DNA of 64,000 nt from Phorcus lineatus (GCA_921293015.1 OV121085.1:13541731-13605730), one strand, 5' to 3'; positions 1 to 12,315 are shown, numbered from the stretch's first letter. The notes: generated from the sequence alone by a model not told the origin. Program-made: numbers and translations.

Positions 1-1550
1 GCCTTGACCGTGACCTTTCACCTCCAATTATTCTAACCGATCACGGGTCCGCGTACATATCGGTTTCGTTTGATCATGAAAGATTGCGGAAAGTTGAAAA
101 TAAGGGACGACCTGAAAAATGTTTTGCAAAAGTTTTGAAAAGATGGCATAAAAAATGAACATCATTGTTGTTGCAACTGAGATCTATCATTTTGAGTTGT
201 ATGATGAGCTTTTTACTGAAAACATAATTGTTACTCATGAGATACACACCAGTGGCGGATCCAGGAAATTAGAATGAAAGCGAAGGAGCGAGAGGGGGCA
301 CCCTGGTTGTCGATAACCCCCGGGGGTAGAGGGTCGGGGTCGGGTGAATGGTCAGCCATTGCACACTTCAGAGTTCTAAATAAATAACAGTATGTCACTT
401 ATCAAATACAATTGCAAAGGTTTCTGTTTCTGCATTTTCTGATTTATTTACCTGCCCCCATTCACAAAAATACTTAATTTGAAATTTAAAAATTTATATG
501 AATTCCTCGAAACCCTTTGACAAAATTGTTGTCAACCTAATTTTGATATAAACTTAGACCTATTCAATAATGTGTCGTAGTTTGTTTTTGGTAAATTTCT
601 TCACTATAACTTTTAATTTTTTTTAAAACGTCTTTTTGACGAAGAGTATGGCAAATCAAACGCAAATATTGTCACGATAATACATCTTAATCACTATTCT
701 CCTTGGGTCGCAGACATGGCTAAATTTCCGACCAGCGTATTCATCATGATAGTCAACACACCCACGATCACTTTGCATTCATCACAGCTCGGCTTTTCTC
801 GGGTCCATTCAGAAAAAGCTCGAATCCCGAGATACAAAGGTTAGATGTGATGTTTTGAATGTGAATTCAACAGTTGCCGAAGTCTTTCCAGCCTCTATTC
901 TTATTGGCTGGCACAGTCTGGCGGTCAAGGCCGTCTGACGCGGCTCTTACGGAGCCGTGGTAGGATCAAGAAACGCAGGGAGGTACAAGCGATTAGTTTC
1001 GGGTTGATTTCAATGAGATTGCTATTATCTATTCGCCATTAGATATCGGTATATCACCGATTGTATAAATGGTATAATAGCTCTGAAATTATTCTTAAGA
1101 CGTCTAGTTTCAGTTTACATTTTGGTATGGGCGTTGTTTGGGACGTAATTATTTCCAAAGACATGTTTACATAATACTTATTCTAAACTGTGTTGAACTG
1201 TATACAAAAACTTTACTTAAGATACATTCTAGATTATTTCCGTATTTGGTGTTGGCGTAATTATTAGTTTTTATACATTTGATATAAGTAGTTCCCATTA
1301 AAGGATGGGCAAATGTGTAATGGATACCGTTTACAATTTATATTCTGATTATAATAAACGACTTGTAACATTGTTCAAATAACACTGAGTATTCACAGAA
1401 TGTTTTGTTTCGTAAATTATCTACTCAGAAAAAATGTTGCCTACTGATGCTGCCAGTATGCAAGGGGCAGTTGTATGAGTAATTCACGGTCAATTAATTT
1501 ACAAATATGAAAAGGAAGGCGAATGGAGGTCAAGCATTTGAATGACATTT
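1..1550. other. Non-coding region with no recognisable gene
   Basis: No protein, RNA gene or splice-bounded exon is recognised here. The sequence is AT-rich, apart from a GC-richer patch near 690-970 containing a short hairpin (CGGCTC and GAGCCG around TTAC). A transposon-like terminus at 250 is listed separately. Confidence 0.5.
250..265 (+). mobile_element. hAT-like transposon terminus (partial)
   Basis: The sequence CAGTGGCGGATCCAGG is a terminal motif type that recurs at the ends of hAT-family and related non-autonomous elements in invertebrates (recalled from general knowledge). It is followed by a purine- and G-rich stretch up to about 340. I could not find the matching inverted end nearby, so this is at best one surviving end of a truncated element. 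Confidence 0.3.
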
Positions 1551-1557
1551 AGCACGT

Positions 1558-1732
1558 ATTGTTCAAAGCACGTTAAACCCCAACTCACTCACTCACAACA
1601 AGCCGAGGAAAAACTACCAAGTGCCAATATGTGTAACTGTATCTGAATACTACTTCCTCAGATTCATTACTACAGTCGTTTGGTGGATGAAAAGAGTGAG
1701 TGGGTTGGGTATAACGTGTTTTGAACAATATT
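1558..1732. repeat. Inverted pair of SINE-like 3' tails
   Basis: The left arm at 1558-1597 (ATTGTTCAAAGCACGTTAAA, then CCCCAACTCACTCACTC) is matched in inverted orientation at 1691-1732 (GAGTGAGTGGGTTGGG, then ATAACGTGTTTTGAACAAT). About 90 bp separate the arms. The GCACGTTAAA...CTCACTCAC tail is typical of SINE-like repeats in gastropod genomes (general knowledge). The arrangement is either two elements inserted tail to tail or one foldback element. Confidence 0.5.
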
Positions 1733-1895
1733 TCAATTAATAAAAGACGTTGATGACAAGCATCCATCCAAAAGAGAGTGGACAGATCAGGGATAACGGA
1801 AAGGATAAGGGAAAGAGTGAAATAGAGGCATAGTGAGAGAGAAACAGTTGGTTTTCCACGCCAGGCCTTAACCAAGAGAATGTTAGCTTCGGCTA

Positions 1896-2513
1896 GCTAG
1901 ACAGACAGACAGAAATAGTTTATTTAAGTGTCACAAGTTAATCAAGCACATTGATAAAACATTATATAATATAAGGTAAGCCTGTTAACAACCAGTCAAA
2001 TTTTGGCTTATGACACACTGTTAGAAAAGATAACACATATATACAGTATACAAGGTATAGATAAATAGATAATAAAAATCAGAATACATGCGATGATTTA
2101 AAATACTAGGTGATAAAAAGATAAGATGTAAAGAAGATTTTAAGTAAAAGACTGAAACCTTAGCTTAGTTTTAACAGTTAAAGCTATAAGTTTTAATGTT
2201 GCATAGCATAGCATAACTCACGGTGTCTGACGCACGCAAACCACCACACTATGACGTTGAGTCAAATGGTCGCGGAATGATTAATAATAATGTAAAGATA
2301 CACAAAACAACTAAAAGACACAGTATATCCTTTGTTTTGTATATGGTACCTTTTAACATGTTTTACACTTAATCGTATGTAGCCATGATTATTTTTGTTT
2401 GTTTAAGTCTCTCATAACCCTCAATCGGTGGCTCTTAATCTATGTTTGTTTACCTGTATTAATGTTTTTAATGCAAAGAGGTGAGACTTTAATAAAATAT
2501 TTGTCTGTCTGTC
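1896..2513. mobile_element. Composite element with inverted non-LTR-like 3' ends
   Basis: The left end reads AGACAGACAGACAG followed by AAATAGTTTATTTAAG. The right end is its approximate reverse complement, AATAAAATATTTGTCTGTCT. A TTTGTCTG-type tetranucleotide tail after AATAAA is the 3' end style of some non-LTR retrotransposons and SINEs, so the segment looks like two 3' ends pointing outwards. No coding sequence is seen inside. Confidence 0.4.
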
Positions 2514-2977
2514 TCTACTCCCGTTAACTATGTACATATACTTATTTTCTGTTCCAGAGATATTAGATTCAGTACATTAGCGTATCATCCGAAAGTGTCT
2601 TGCAATTTTCCTTACAAAAATTAATTTTAAGCCTTCGACTATTTGTTGTGATTCAAAGATACCAAAATTAATTTTAAGTCTTCGCTAGCCAATTGTTCAT
2701 GAAAAGGAAGCTCAAATGCAAAGTGCAGACTGGTCAAGAAAATGCGTATCAAAAGTTAAGTAATGTATCAGATAACATTATATTAAGATGAATATTAAAA
2801 TGTTTTTGTTGTTAACAGTCATTGCATCCATATTACTCCAGCATTAAAAAACAAATATACTTTATCCTTATTTACACTGTTTTAAAATAAAAATAAAATA
2901 TTTCAATAATTTTGTTTACAAATATCCTTTTCTGCTTTGGGCGAATAGAATAGCCAATACAATACACATTTTGTTAA

Positions 2978-3110
2978 TCTGTTTAGCCGACAATCAAGGA
3001 TGCCTCTTTGATCTCAAATTGGTAATTAACTGGACGCAATTAGTGTGGATGGTGGAGCAGGAGGGGGAGTGAAGGGTGACACTCACTAGGCAGAAGCCTC
3101 TGACGGGATG
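2978..3110 (+). repeat. Interspersed repeat, copy 1
   Basis: The segment containing TAGCCGACAATCAAGGATGC and then TCTTTGATCTCAA is found again at 4150-4285 in the same orientation with scattered differences. Both copies are followed by a G-rich stretch (GGTGGAG) and a short GTGACA/CACTCACT-like segment. Its identity is unknown. It may be part of a dispersed element or an ancient local duplication. Confidence 0.45.
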
Positions 3111-4149
3111 CTTTTATTGTTAGTTAGTTTATTAGTTTATTATTGTTATTCAGTGGTCTGTGAGACACAGAAATTATTCCCGCCATGCCCATGTCTATTT
3201 TCCCTGTAATACTGGATGATAACATGTGACCCTTATTGGTTTCATAAAAAATGCGATTTTCATTGTGAAGTCACATGAGAACTGTTCATCATATCAAAAT
3301 GATATGGAAACGAGTTTACAATTTAACAAGATTAGTACGTTAGCAATTCGTTATTTTATTAACAACATTCATTTCAGAGGTCAATTTATTATATATAGAA
3401 CCACAAGAACATCATACTTGAACCAAAACAGTTAAATTGAAATGTCCAAAAACATATTTATTTGTTATTTGTTAACCTCAATCGACTCAATGACGCTTCT
3501 CCAGAACACAGTGTTTAGAACAATATATTCATAGATGATGGGTTTGTAAAAGTAACAAATTGTTTACTAACGTATATCAATTCTTATTAAAATTTAGTGA
3601 AATGAGGGATTTTTCCTGGGTCACCTTTGGATGATTATATAATATCAAATGTATAAAAACTATGAAAAGACTGAAACTTACTTGCTAACAGTAAACTAAG
3701 TAAATGTTTGGATCATTCAACGACAGATTTCTTACATTTTCAAAGACATTTTATATTTCTCATAATAAGTCATCATTCCTTTTTCCATGTTTATTGGTGA
3801 CTGTCAGGCATTCGACATACAGGTTTCATCACATGATGATGATGAGATTGGAGATTTTACAAGCGCTTCCAGCACAGCTGATTTCGCACTTGTGTCCGTT
3901 AGGACCATTTGTAAAGTTCCGAAATTGTTCAAAAAGTGGTAAATTTTGAGCCAAGTGCCAAAAGGGGTAATTTTGAAATTTTGAAATTTGGAATGATATA
4001 TTCACATGTCATATCATCACATGTGAAAGGGTCTTATATATATAATCTAATATTACAGCTTACCTTGTCGTTGAGGTCTTACAAGGTCTCTGTTTGAACT
4101 GTGAGAAAGCAGTTGCACATTTATGCTGCATGGTAATTAACCGTTCGTT

Positions 4150-4285
4150 TACTAGTCTAGCCGACAATCAAGGGTGTCTCTCTGATCTCAATTTGACAAT
4201 AAACTTGTTGGGCTGGATGCGGGTGTGTGAGGTGGAGTCACCAATAGAAGTGACAGGCGCTAAGCAGACGTGCCTAACACAAAAG
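4150..4285 (+). repeat. Interspersed repeat, copy 2
   Basis: Second copy of the repeat at 2978-3110, sharing TAGCCGACAATCAAGGGTG and TCTCTGATCTCAATTTG. The open frame across this copy (4094-4351, 85 codons) is not conserved in the first copy, so it is not treated as a gene. Confidence 0.45.
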
Positions 4286-4351
4286 TTTAACGAATTAAAA
4301 TCAGAAGTTAAATATACCAAAGAGCATATTTTCACCACCACTGTATGCTAA

Positions 4352-7300
4352 TAATTTCATTAAAAATGAATGAATGTATCAATTAGTCTTTATATTTTAC
4401 CATCTTAAGAAACTGATGTTACCAATTCACTCTAAGAATCATGAATGAATAATCGTGAATATTGAAAAGGTAGCTTATATCAAAGAATGCGTTCATTAAA
4501 AAATTAATGAATCGGGTCATAAAATACATTGTTTCGTCCATACAATTCAAACATAAGAAATGAAGTTTACATTTATTAAGAATGTGCAATTGTCTCTTGT
4601 ATCAGATTAAAACTTTGATAAAACTTCAATCGATACATATTTTCGTAATACATTTACACACAAATAATTCACTTCGTTGAATACATAGGATTTTTGTTCT
4701 TCCTATCTGAGTATATTTATTTCATTGATATATGTATTTGATACATAACTGGAAAGGTATTACTATAACACTTCTATACCAATCGACCGTCAGTTTGTTG
4801 AATAGAAATAAGTTTGCATCAAACCATATCAAAGATTGTTCTAAGGCAACAATATTAGCTTGCTTGCATGAGTTGAGAGTTTAAAAATATCAGGCAGTAT
4901 ATATTTTCTTTTAGTAATAAAAATGATAAAGTCAATCGGAAAGCGACAGTTCTTACAGACAAGTCCCACCTTCATTCAGACATTGAGACGCCAAGGTAAT
5001 TAGTTTACGACGGTTGTCTTTTTCGGTGCTTTATGGTCACCTAATCAAAGGACATATGCCAATTAGTGTCAGCGACCAATCTGTATGCATCTCAACCTGT
5101 TTATTGTCAGAGCCTATCACCGCTGCCGATTTATATAATCGGCGCCATTCATTTTGCTTTACCAAAGGATCGGAAATAATCGGTGAAATTTTGATTATTC
5201 ATCTATACATCCCTTTGGTTATTTAACTCCTTTTCTAAATTAACTTTCCCCTTTGACTTAAAGATTTACATAACAACGTCAGCAATATTACCTCATGGTG
5301 TAGGCAGTTAAGAAATGTCACAGATTATTCGATTTGGTTAAACATATATTGTTTCATAAAATGAACAGAAAACAACGTCTTTGTAATCAAATGCAAGTGA
5401 GATATCAATATTATCATTAACTTGTTGGGTTTACCTAATGACTGACTGATGCTTAAAGTTAATTGTATCAGTTGTGCTTTGGAAAGATGTAAGTAATAAT
5501 TTGGTTATAGATTTAAAGAAAACGGTTACTTTTACTAATTAACTGGTGTAAAAAGTTGATTTATTCTTTGTAAATAGTAACTGCAAATTGAATAATCTAT
5601 TGAACATTACAACATATTCTGCGAAAAACAATAAATAAATTATGAAGAATTAATTCCACTATGTTATCCACATTGTGTTCCTTTTGTCTAAAAGAGTGGG
5701 TAATATGGAAATGACGAGGTATATTGTATATATGTTATTTAAAGGTAGATGCCAATAAGAAAAAATAATATGTGTGATCGAGAGAGGCGCATATAATCCA
5801 AATCTTTATAGCAACAACCTGAGAAAGATGTTTGTGAAACTGTCCCGATATTTAACATTTCCTGTTGTTTGAAGATTAAGATTTGAGGATTAAGGTTAAC
5901 GAGCCCACTCATGATAATAGTTATGAAAACAATTAAACGTATTCAAATCCTTTACTCACTTTGTCTATCATCGTGACCACATGCTGTTTTGATGCGTACG
6001 GTATACCAAGGTCACTAGTTTTGCTCCAAGAAAAAATACAAAGATGAATGCTGTCTTCAACGTCTCAGATAGGTCAGGTGAGAGTAATCATATAACACTC
6101 TTCAATGCTTCTTTCGGCCTCTATTTCTTCATGCCATGTTTCAAAATTTACTCTGAAAAAAATGTCATGTGATATGCTTTTTTTTTCAAAATAAAGACAT
6201 ATTTCTGACAACCTATTACCATGGTATCGTATAACATCTATCTGTATTTTTGATAATGATAAGTAAGGGATTTTACTTTTAATAAGTATTTTATCAATAT
6301 GTAAATAATTTTTATATATATTTTGTAAATACACCATGGCATGTTCTTTATCTTGCTGGCGTTTGTATAGATAAGCATATATATTCATTGTACAATCACC
6401 ATGACATGATCTATATTTTGTATTTTGGAGCGGTATTAACATAAGGTTCTAGCTTGTTTACCAATACAATTCTTTTTCGAAATAAATATGTTTAAACCAT
6501 ATGTAAATAATTGAAATTATCATAATTCATGTTATAAACAATTACATTTGACTCACATCTCTAACTTTCGTATCTAATTTATTATGCATTGTTATTGTGA
6601 ATAGGAAAATGTTTTGCTAATTAAGATTTTCATTAGGAACCAAACTTTGACAGATGATTATAGAAGCGGTAGTTATTATCTATGAAATGTTATAATGGAT
6701 TCATTGTCGCTATACATATCAATTTCTTATAGGTAGTGAGTTCAATGCTAGCCGTGAAGGACACATTTCAAGCACAAGTTAAGAAGCGTCCGTAGTAAGA
6801 AATCTTGATTTTGAGTATAGAGTGGTAATGACGTATTTCCCCTACACTTTTGATAGATTTGAGTCTAAACACAGAGCACAATTATCTTTAAAATTCTACA
6901 TTAATCCCTTCTTACTGACTGTTATGAAATAGTACCAACATTTGCTTTAAATACACTGTCTGTGATATCTTATGTAGATTCCAGATAGATATTAATTTTC
7001 TAGCAAAAGTAGTAACTGATTGATCTTTGAAATTTACAATGAAAGCAACAATGAAAGTCAAAACCCTTCGAAGTTTCACAGAAGGTTACTTATGTTGTTT
7101 TAATGGATTAAAACGTTGTGTTATAATACAGGAATGAATATATGTGAATTTTCGCTCACCCTGACTGAAGGCACTGACTACTCACTGATTGACTTTTCGA
7201 TTTTAACTCACCAATTACCGCTATTGTTCGCAAGATGCAGTTGGCCAGTATAATCCCCTGGTCTGTTAGTTAAAACATCACAAATGTTGCTTTCCCGGTA

Positions 7301-8000
7301 ATGAACCGAATCTCTTTAGGAATTTGTACAAGATTCACAAAAAGTGAACTATAATTAGGTATACATTTTCAATATAACTGTCACCTTGTTTCTTTGCCTC
7401 ATTACTTGATTATTTTTAGAGTGATTATTGCTTGTATTTATTATGCGTTAACGATAAACTGTTTACATCTAAACTTTGTTCGTTGTTGTTGGGTTGGGGT
7501 TTAAGCGTCTACTTGTTTTAAACAAGCTTTAACAATTATTTGTATTGGTTCCTGCAAACCGGAAAACACCAGTCATGCCTACAAAAATGAAGACATTCAC
7601 AGGCGCAGTCCCTATTAAATCAACGCCAAAACCCCTTTCTTTCCCTGATAGGTGATTCAAAAGAATATCAATGATAGCAATGACACACACAAATGATCAT
7701 GAATCATAGGTAAACTGTAATAGTCTGTACAAAATTAAACTGCAAACAAATGTTGTTGAAAAAAATTATATATCTATGAACTGTAAAATATACTATACAT
7801 ACATATTCTATACAGAAATAAAGCATTGTATTCACAGAGACAGTATTTGTTTTGTTAGTGTCTGTTTCCATTCAGACAAGTCACTCAGACCAATTACGTG
7901 CCAGACGGTGACCACTCGTTAGATAGATGTCAAAGACGCTGTATAAACACATGCAGGTGCAGAGAGGTGACCCCCTCTAAATCTCTATGTCATTAGGGTG
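4352..8000. other. AT-rich non-coding region
   Basis: Nothing recognisable lies here apart from one longer open frame on the - strand (6074-6442, listed separately). There are no transposon termini, tRNA-like structures or exons with both splice sites that I can support. Confidence 0.45.
6074..6442 (-). CDS. Unrecognised 122-codon open frame
   Basis: I do not recognise this frame. It is 122 codons long in very AT-rich DNA, where stop codons are frequent by chance. It is rich in Ile, Lys and Tyr with a few Cys and His (for example C-H-G-D-C near the N terminus). No domain, signal peptide or membrane segment is evident and no poly(A) signal is obviously placed. It could be an exon or fossil of a mobile element, but it is most likely a chance frame. 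Confidence 0.12.
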   Translation of the reverse strand: MLIPLQNTKYRSCHGDCTMNIYAYLYKRQQDKEHAMVYLQNIYKNYLHIDKILIKSKIPYLSLSKIQIDVIRYHGNRLSEICLYFEKKSISHDIFFRVNFETWHEEIEAERSIEECYMITLT

Positions 8001-8002
8001 GC

Positions 8003-8026
8003 GCGTCACGTGACTGCTTTATAAAA
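8003..8026 (+). promoter_or_regulatory. Putative core promoter: E-box plus TATA box
   Basis: GCGTCACGTGAC (a palindromic CACGTG E-box core) is followed at about 8020 by TATAAAAA. The spacing and order fit a polymerase II promoter with a start near 8050. A short open frame ending at a consensus splice donor lies about 240 bp downstream. This rests on motifs alone. Confidence 0.3.
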
Positions 8027-8264
8027 ACAAAAAGTAACTCAACATTAACAAGTTGTCCAATGAGATCTCAGGGGCTAAATAACAACCAATGAACTTTAGT
8101 AAGCATTAGAGAGTCATAAAATTTGTTCATGACTTCTCTAAAGTGAAAAAACTTTGGTCGTGGTAGGTTAAAGTTGCTGCCGTCAACGTGTGCTATCAAA
8201 GATCAGTCAAAATAGTTGAATATATGTTCTTACCTATAACAGGATTTGGATATTTGTGTTTGTA

Positions 8265-8286
8265 TGGATACATTCTCTGAAAAAGG
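8265..8286 (+). CDS. Possible first coding exon of an unknown gene
   Basis: An ATG followed by six codons (Asp Thr Phe Ser Glu Lys) ends at a strong donor, AAAAG|GTAAGT, leaving phase 1. A TATA box and E-box lie upstream at 8003-8026. Phase 1 is also the phase used by the receptor genes downstream, but the peptide is not a signal sequence and no following exon can be assigned. It may be the first exon of an upstream relic copy or a non-coding transcript. Confidence 0.2.
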
Positions 8287-8839
8287 TAAGTTTCATATGT
8301 TTGTGTTGCAGCTGAACAATCAGTATACTTTCTCTTATGTATATGCGGTTTATTTGCATTTCATTTGTAGAACATCTTTTGAATGTAGTCTTCAGTCACA
8401 GCCATGAACATTTACTAAGTTTTGTCACCGGGCTACGCAATGTCTCCAATAACGATCACATCAATGAATTGAACTAAAAACTAAAATCATATTTCTATGT
8501 TGTAACGTATAGATTATGCCTATGAATGAAATGTACCATTCATCCCTTTAATATACCAGTACAAACCTTTTAATCTTTATTAATGTCCATTTCACTTAGT
8601 ATAGTATATGGTTAGAATATAAAATTCAATTAATGCTTCTTATCACTATCTATGTAATTTAGTAAAAAAAATATATATAAATATTTATTCAGATTATTCA
8701 GTATCTTTTTTTTTTATTTGTACAACAAAGTTACACAAAAATTCTTTAACATAACTTATTATTTCATGTTAGCTCTACTAAACATTTCTTCAACACATAA
8801 TTGCAAACAAATTTCAACTTGACACAAACACAAAAATTT

Positions 8840-9019
8840 CCTGCAGTTTACTCTAGTTTAATGAAGTTTCATGGCATTTCCTTCGCTGAGGAAATTCCCT
8901 GGTTAATGCTGAGGAAATGTCATTAAACGCCTAGGGTTTCCTCCAGAGGAAATTGCATTAAACTCTTAGGGTTTAATGCCGTATAATGCATGAGGAAACC
9001 CCACCTTTTCTTGTAGTGA
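8840..9019. mobile_element. CACTA (EnSpm)-like transposon end with subterminal repeats
   Basis: The segment ends in TTTTCTTGTAGTG, the reverse complement of CACTACAAGAAAA, which matches the terminal motif class of CACTA elements. Inside the end, short motifs recur in both orientations: GAGGAAA (near 8894, 8912, 8944, 8991), TTTCCT (near 8877, 8935) and CATTAAAC / GTTTAATG around CCTAGGG-like centres. Clustered subterminal repeats are characteristic of this superfamily. No opposite terminus was found, so this is either one end or a truncated copy. Confidence 0.45.
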
Positions 9020-10470
9020 TTGCTATGATAACATTTAGCGATAAATAAGCACAACTTAAATGTTTGCCAAATGTGTTTGCAATCTCATATTCTATGCCAC
9101 TAAAGGGGTTGATCTAAAAACTTAGTGTATTGTAGTTTATTACACCAATTACGAAAAAATATTGCAATACTCTTCATATGTTTTGAAAATATTTAGCAAC
9201 AAAAATAACGTGATTTGTGTTCATAAATAACAATGGTCCACAATGAAGCCGATGCTATAATGAGCTCTTAATAACAGTAATAACCTGTGTGGCGTTCTTG
9301 GAACAACGTGACGTATAAAAACCGTTTTTCTTTTATCACTTCACAAGTCTGAAACCAAAATAGATAAATATAAAACGTTTGAAATCTTTGAAAGGTACAA
9401 TTAATGCTTATGGTTGAGAAAAAAGTTGTTTTATCGGTTTGCTAGAACACTTTGAATAATATTCATGACTTTCTGTTGTAAGTGATTTCACCTATGCCAA
9501 TCAAAGCTTAATCAAACACATTTATAACACATTTGATAATGAAAGAAAACAAGTTTACGATTAAACGTATCGATCAATTATAAATCGAATATATATTTTA
9601 ATCATAATGAATCAAGTATTTATTAATCAACCAATAATATGACTAGATCTTTGTAGATGATATAAATTGAAACAGTTTTGATCGCTCTTGCAAACGTTTG
9701 ATTTAATTCAAAACATAAAGTCAAACCTAACATTTTAAGTAGGCGATATTTCAATTATGATTATCTTCAAAAGCATGATATAAAATGTGCCAGCCCTTAT
9801 AACTAGATAATTTAGTTATTGCAGCCTTTCCCATTTCTCCTGCTCTTGCCGTTTTGGCTGCTGCGACGGATCTCCATAGTTCAATGAGTAATCTAATAAG
9901 AATTGCAACTTTTCTCCAAAGAGGGCGCTGCACTCAAAACAATAATTCTAGCGGGCTAGCAGAAGGATTACACTAGCAATTGATGGCGACTGGCCCAACT
10001 TGATATACGTTGTGCACAGTTCAAGTTCTAGTCAACAGGAAATTTATTAGTATGCAACTGACCATCCAATTTGATGGAAAACATTTTCCTTATTTTTTGC
10101 ATATCTGTTCATTACCAACCGGTTTTACACAAATGTGATCATTAGGGTATTATACATGTGGATGCTACGTATGTAGCGTTAACAATGATAAAGGACGTTA
10201 TTCATATATAACAATAAACAGTAAATATATAACAATAAACAGTAACTGCGACGTCAAAATGATTTAATATTCTAATGTACAGTTCAGTTAAGGCTTATAT
10301 CCTTTAATAAACGTTCGTTCTTTGATTTTACAGCAGCTGACATGGTACAGGATATCCTAGTATTCAGAGCAATCTCTGAAAGGTCCTATTTATTACAGCG
10401 GTAAGCTATTCATAGTGAAGAACAGTCACGATATGGATTGTAATTCATCCGAGATGTCACCGTGACCTAC
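9020..10470. other. Non-coding region
   Basis: AT-rich DNA with no recognisable gene. A small direct duplication (ATATAACAATAAACAGTAA, twice) lies at about 10206-10246. A 60-codon - strand frame at 9751-9933 is unremarkable. Confidence 0.45.
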
Positions 10471-10473
10471 ATG

Positions 10474-11730
10474 TTCGAGGGTTGTCCCAAAAGTATCCGG
10501 CCCGAATATAAAAACATGCCTGAAACGCAACCATACTGTGCGTGCATGAAGAACAGTCATTGACGTGTAAATGGCATGAAAATCACTAGATGCATACTCT
10601 TCGATTGCAGATAATAGCCTGTCATTCAAAGGTACCCTCACATCTTTTACCGAAATGGAGAAAAGTGAATGTAGGGCTGTTATTAAATCTGAGTTTAAAC
10701 AAAGACAATCCAAAGGAAATTCATGGGGATATGTTACAAACATTAGGTGACTCTGCTCCTTTATATAGCACATTAAATATTGGTGTGTTGAATTTAAACG
10801 GTGTAGAGTATGCATTTAAGACGAGCCCCTTCCTGCTCGTCCATCTGATGCCACCACTGGTGAAAACATTTAAGCTGTTCTTGACACAATAATGCAAGAC
10901 AGGTGAGTGACTATCAGATACTTAGCTGATACCACATCAGTAAAACATCAGATGAACGAACTATAGATGAACATTTACATATGAAAAAGGTATCAGCACG
11001 CTGGGTCCCCAGAATGTTATCTGAGGACCAAAAGCGAAAACGTGTCATGGTCAGTCAGCAATTTCTTGACGAGTATCGCGCAGACCCAGAATCCTTTTTC
11101 GCTTATGTCGTTACTCAAGATGAAACCTTGGTTCATCATTTTGATCCTGAGACAAAAAGCCAAAGCATGCAATGGAAACACAGCACATTACTCACCCCTG
11201 AAAAGTTCATATCTTGTTCCTCCGGTGGGAAGGTCATGACATCCGTTTTCTGGGACTCTCAGGGTGTAATAATGACTGATTATTTAAAGAAAGGTTCTAC
11301 AATCAATGGCATTTATTACCCAAATTAACAACGACAATTACGAGAAAAACTCAAAGAGAAACGAAGGGGTAAACTGCGCAAAGGTGTGTGGCTGTTGCAG
11401 GTCAATGCTCCCGTTCACACCGCCCAAATTGCAGTCAGTGCAGCACAGGATTGTGGGTTCAAGATTATTCCTTACCCTGCCTATTCTCCAGACCTCTGAC
11501 TTCTTTCTCTTTCCTCTTCCCTGAGACTGACGATTACGTCATTGCTGCAGAAGAGGAGTTTTTGGGGTCTCGTGATATGAAGTGGTTTTCAGAGTGGTTG
11601 CAGATGTTACAAAACGCTGGAGCAAATGCATTGAGGTCAAGGATGATTATGTCGAAAAATAAGTCATAAACATTTGAATGTTTCTTTGATTTTGATGGTC
11701 AGGCGGGAAATGTTTGGGACACCCCTCGTA
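10474..11730 (+). mobile_element. Mariner transposon, complete but inactivated
   Basis: The inverted termini are visible: TCGAGGGTTGTCCCAAAAGT at the left and, in reverse complement, ACGAGGGGTGTCCCAAACAT at the right. This CGAGGGNTGTCCCAAA pattern is a classic mariner terminus. The roughly 1.26 kb between them is the normal mariner size. The enclosed transposase is recognisable over its whole length but carries stops and frame changes. The element lies upstream of gene A. Confidence 0.85.
10655..11668 (+). pseudogene. Mariner transposase, degenerate
   Basis: A DD34D-type transposase spread over several frames. The N-terminal part starts at Met-Glu-Lys-Ser-Glu near 10655 and contains the helix-turn-helix region followed by a D-E-P-x-P-x-R-P-S-D-A linker motif near 10830. 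A continuous frame at 10981-11328 holds S-A-R-W-V-P-R-M-L, then V-T-Q-D-E-T-L-V-H-H-F-D-P with the first catalytic Asp (the usual Trp is Leu), then W-D-S-Q-G (second Asp). The third-Asp region near 11400 reads V-N-A-P-V-H-T instead of D-N-A-P, so a catalytic residue is also lost. It ends with Y-S-P-D-L and the usual C-terminal motif. It cannot encode an active enzyme. Confidence 0.85.
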
Positions 11731-12120
11731 GTAAGACCATACTTCTCCGTTACACAAACCCGGTTGCAGTTTACAGTTGTATATACTGTAATGTGTATTT
11801 CTCTTCTGGATAACTACAATGGAGGCTGTATTTCTCACTGCATTCGTTTTTCTTTTGCCAATAGTTTGATTACATGATGTGAAGGGTGATATAAAAAGCA
11901 TGTGACAATATAATTATGTTCGTTGTTTGTTTTTGTAATCTTTCAAAATATGTATTTGAGGGCATGTAGTTCATAAGCATTATAATCGTACACCAATGTT
12001 TAAAGATAAATAAGTGTTAAACTGATATGTGTTCCGTTGAGTTTTTTAGATTTAGAATGTACATACAAATGTATTTAAACATAGAGAAATATATGAAATA
12101 TATATAATGACAACTTTTTC

Positions 12121-12315
12121 CTTGTGAGCAAGGCATGTTATGGAAGCCCAGGTCTTTCGTGTACTAGGCAATCATTACATTGCACTGGCGACAAAATAGC
12201 CATACTGGATGCATTCTACTCCAATTATCCAAACTTTACCAGTTCCAAAGCAGACTTTCTTGTTTTTGATGTTGACAAGAACTACACTTACCGATCAAGG
12301 GAGCTCTGTGATTAG
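12121..12315 (+). pseudogene. Decayed lectin-domain exon of an upstream receptor copy
   Basis: The translation S-K-A-C-Y-G-S-P-G-L-S-C, then L-H-C-T-G-D-K-I-A-I-L-D-A-F-Y, lines up with the N-terminal half of the lectin exons at 27239 and 53603. Similarity fades after about 30 residues, a stop falls at 12313-12315, and there is no splice donor where the intact exons have one. The acceptor is also lost: the position of the usual CAG reads GTGAG. It lies about 1.4 kb upstream of gene A's first exon, so it belonged to an earlier tandem copy whose other exons are not recognisable in this window. Confidence 0.65.

Noticed and set aside
4094-4351. 85-codon frame with several cysteines
   Set aside because: It overlaps an interspersed repeat whose other copy (2978-3110) does not preserve the frame, and there is no splice or promoter support.
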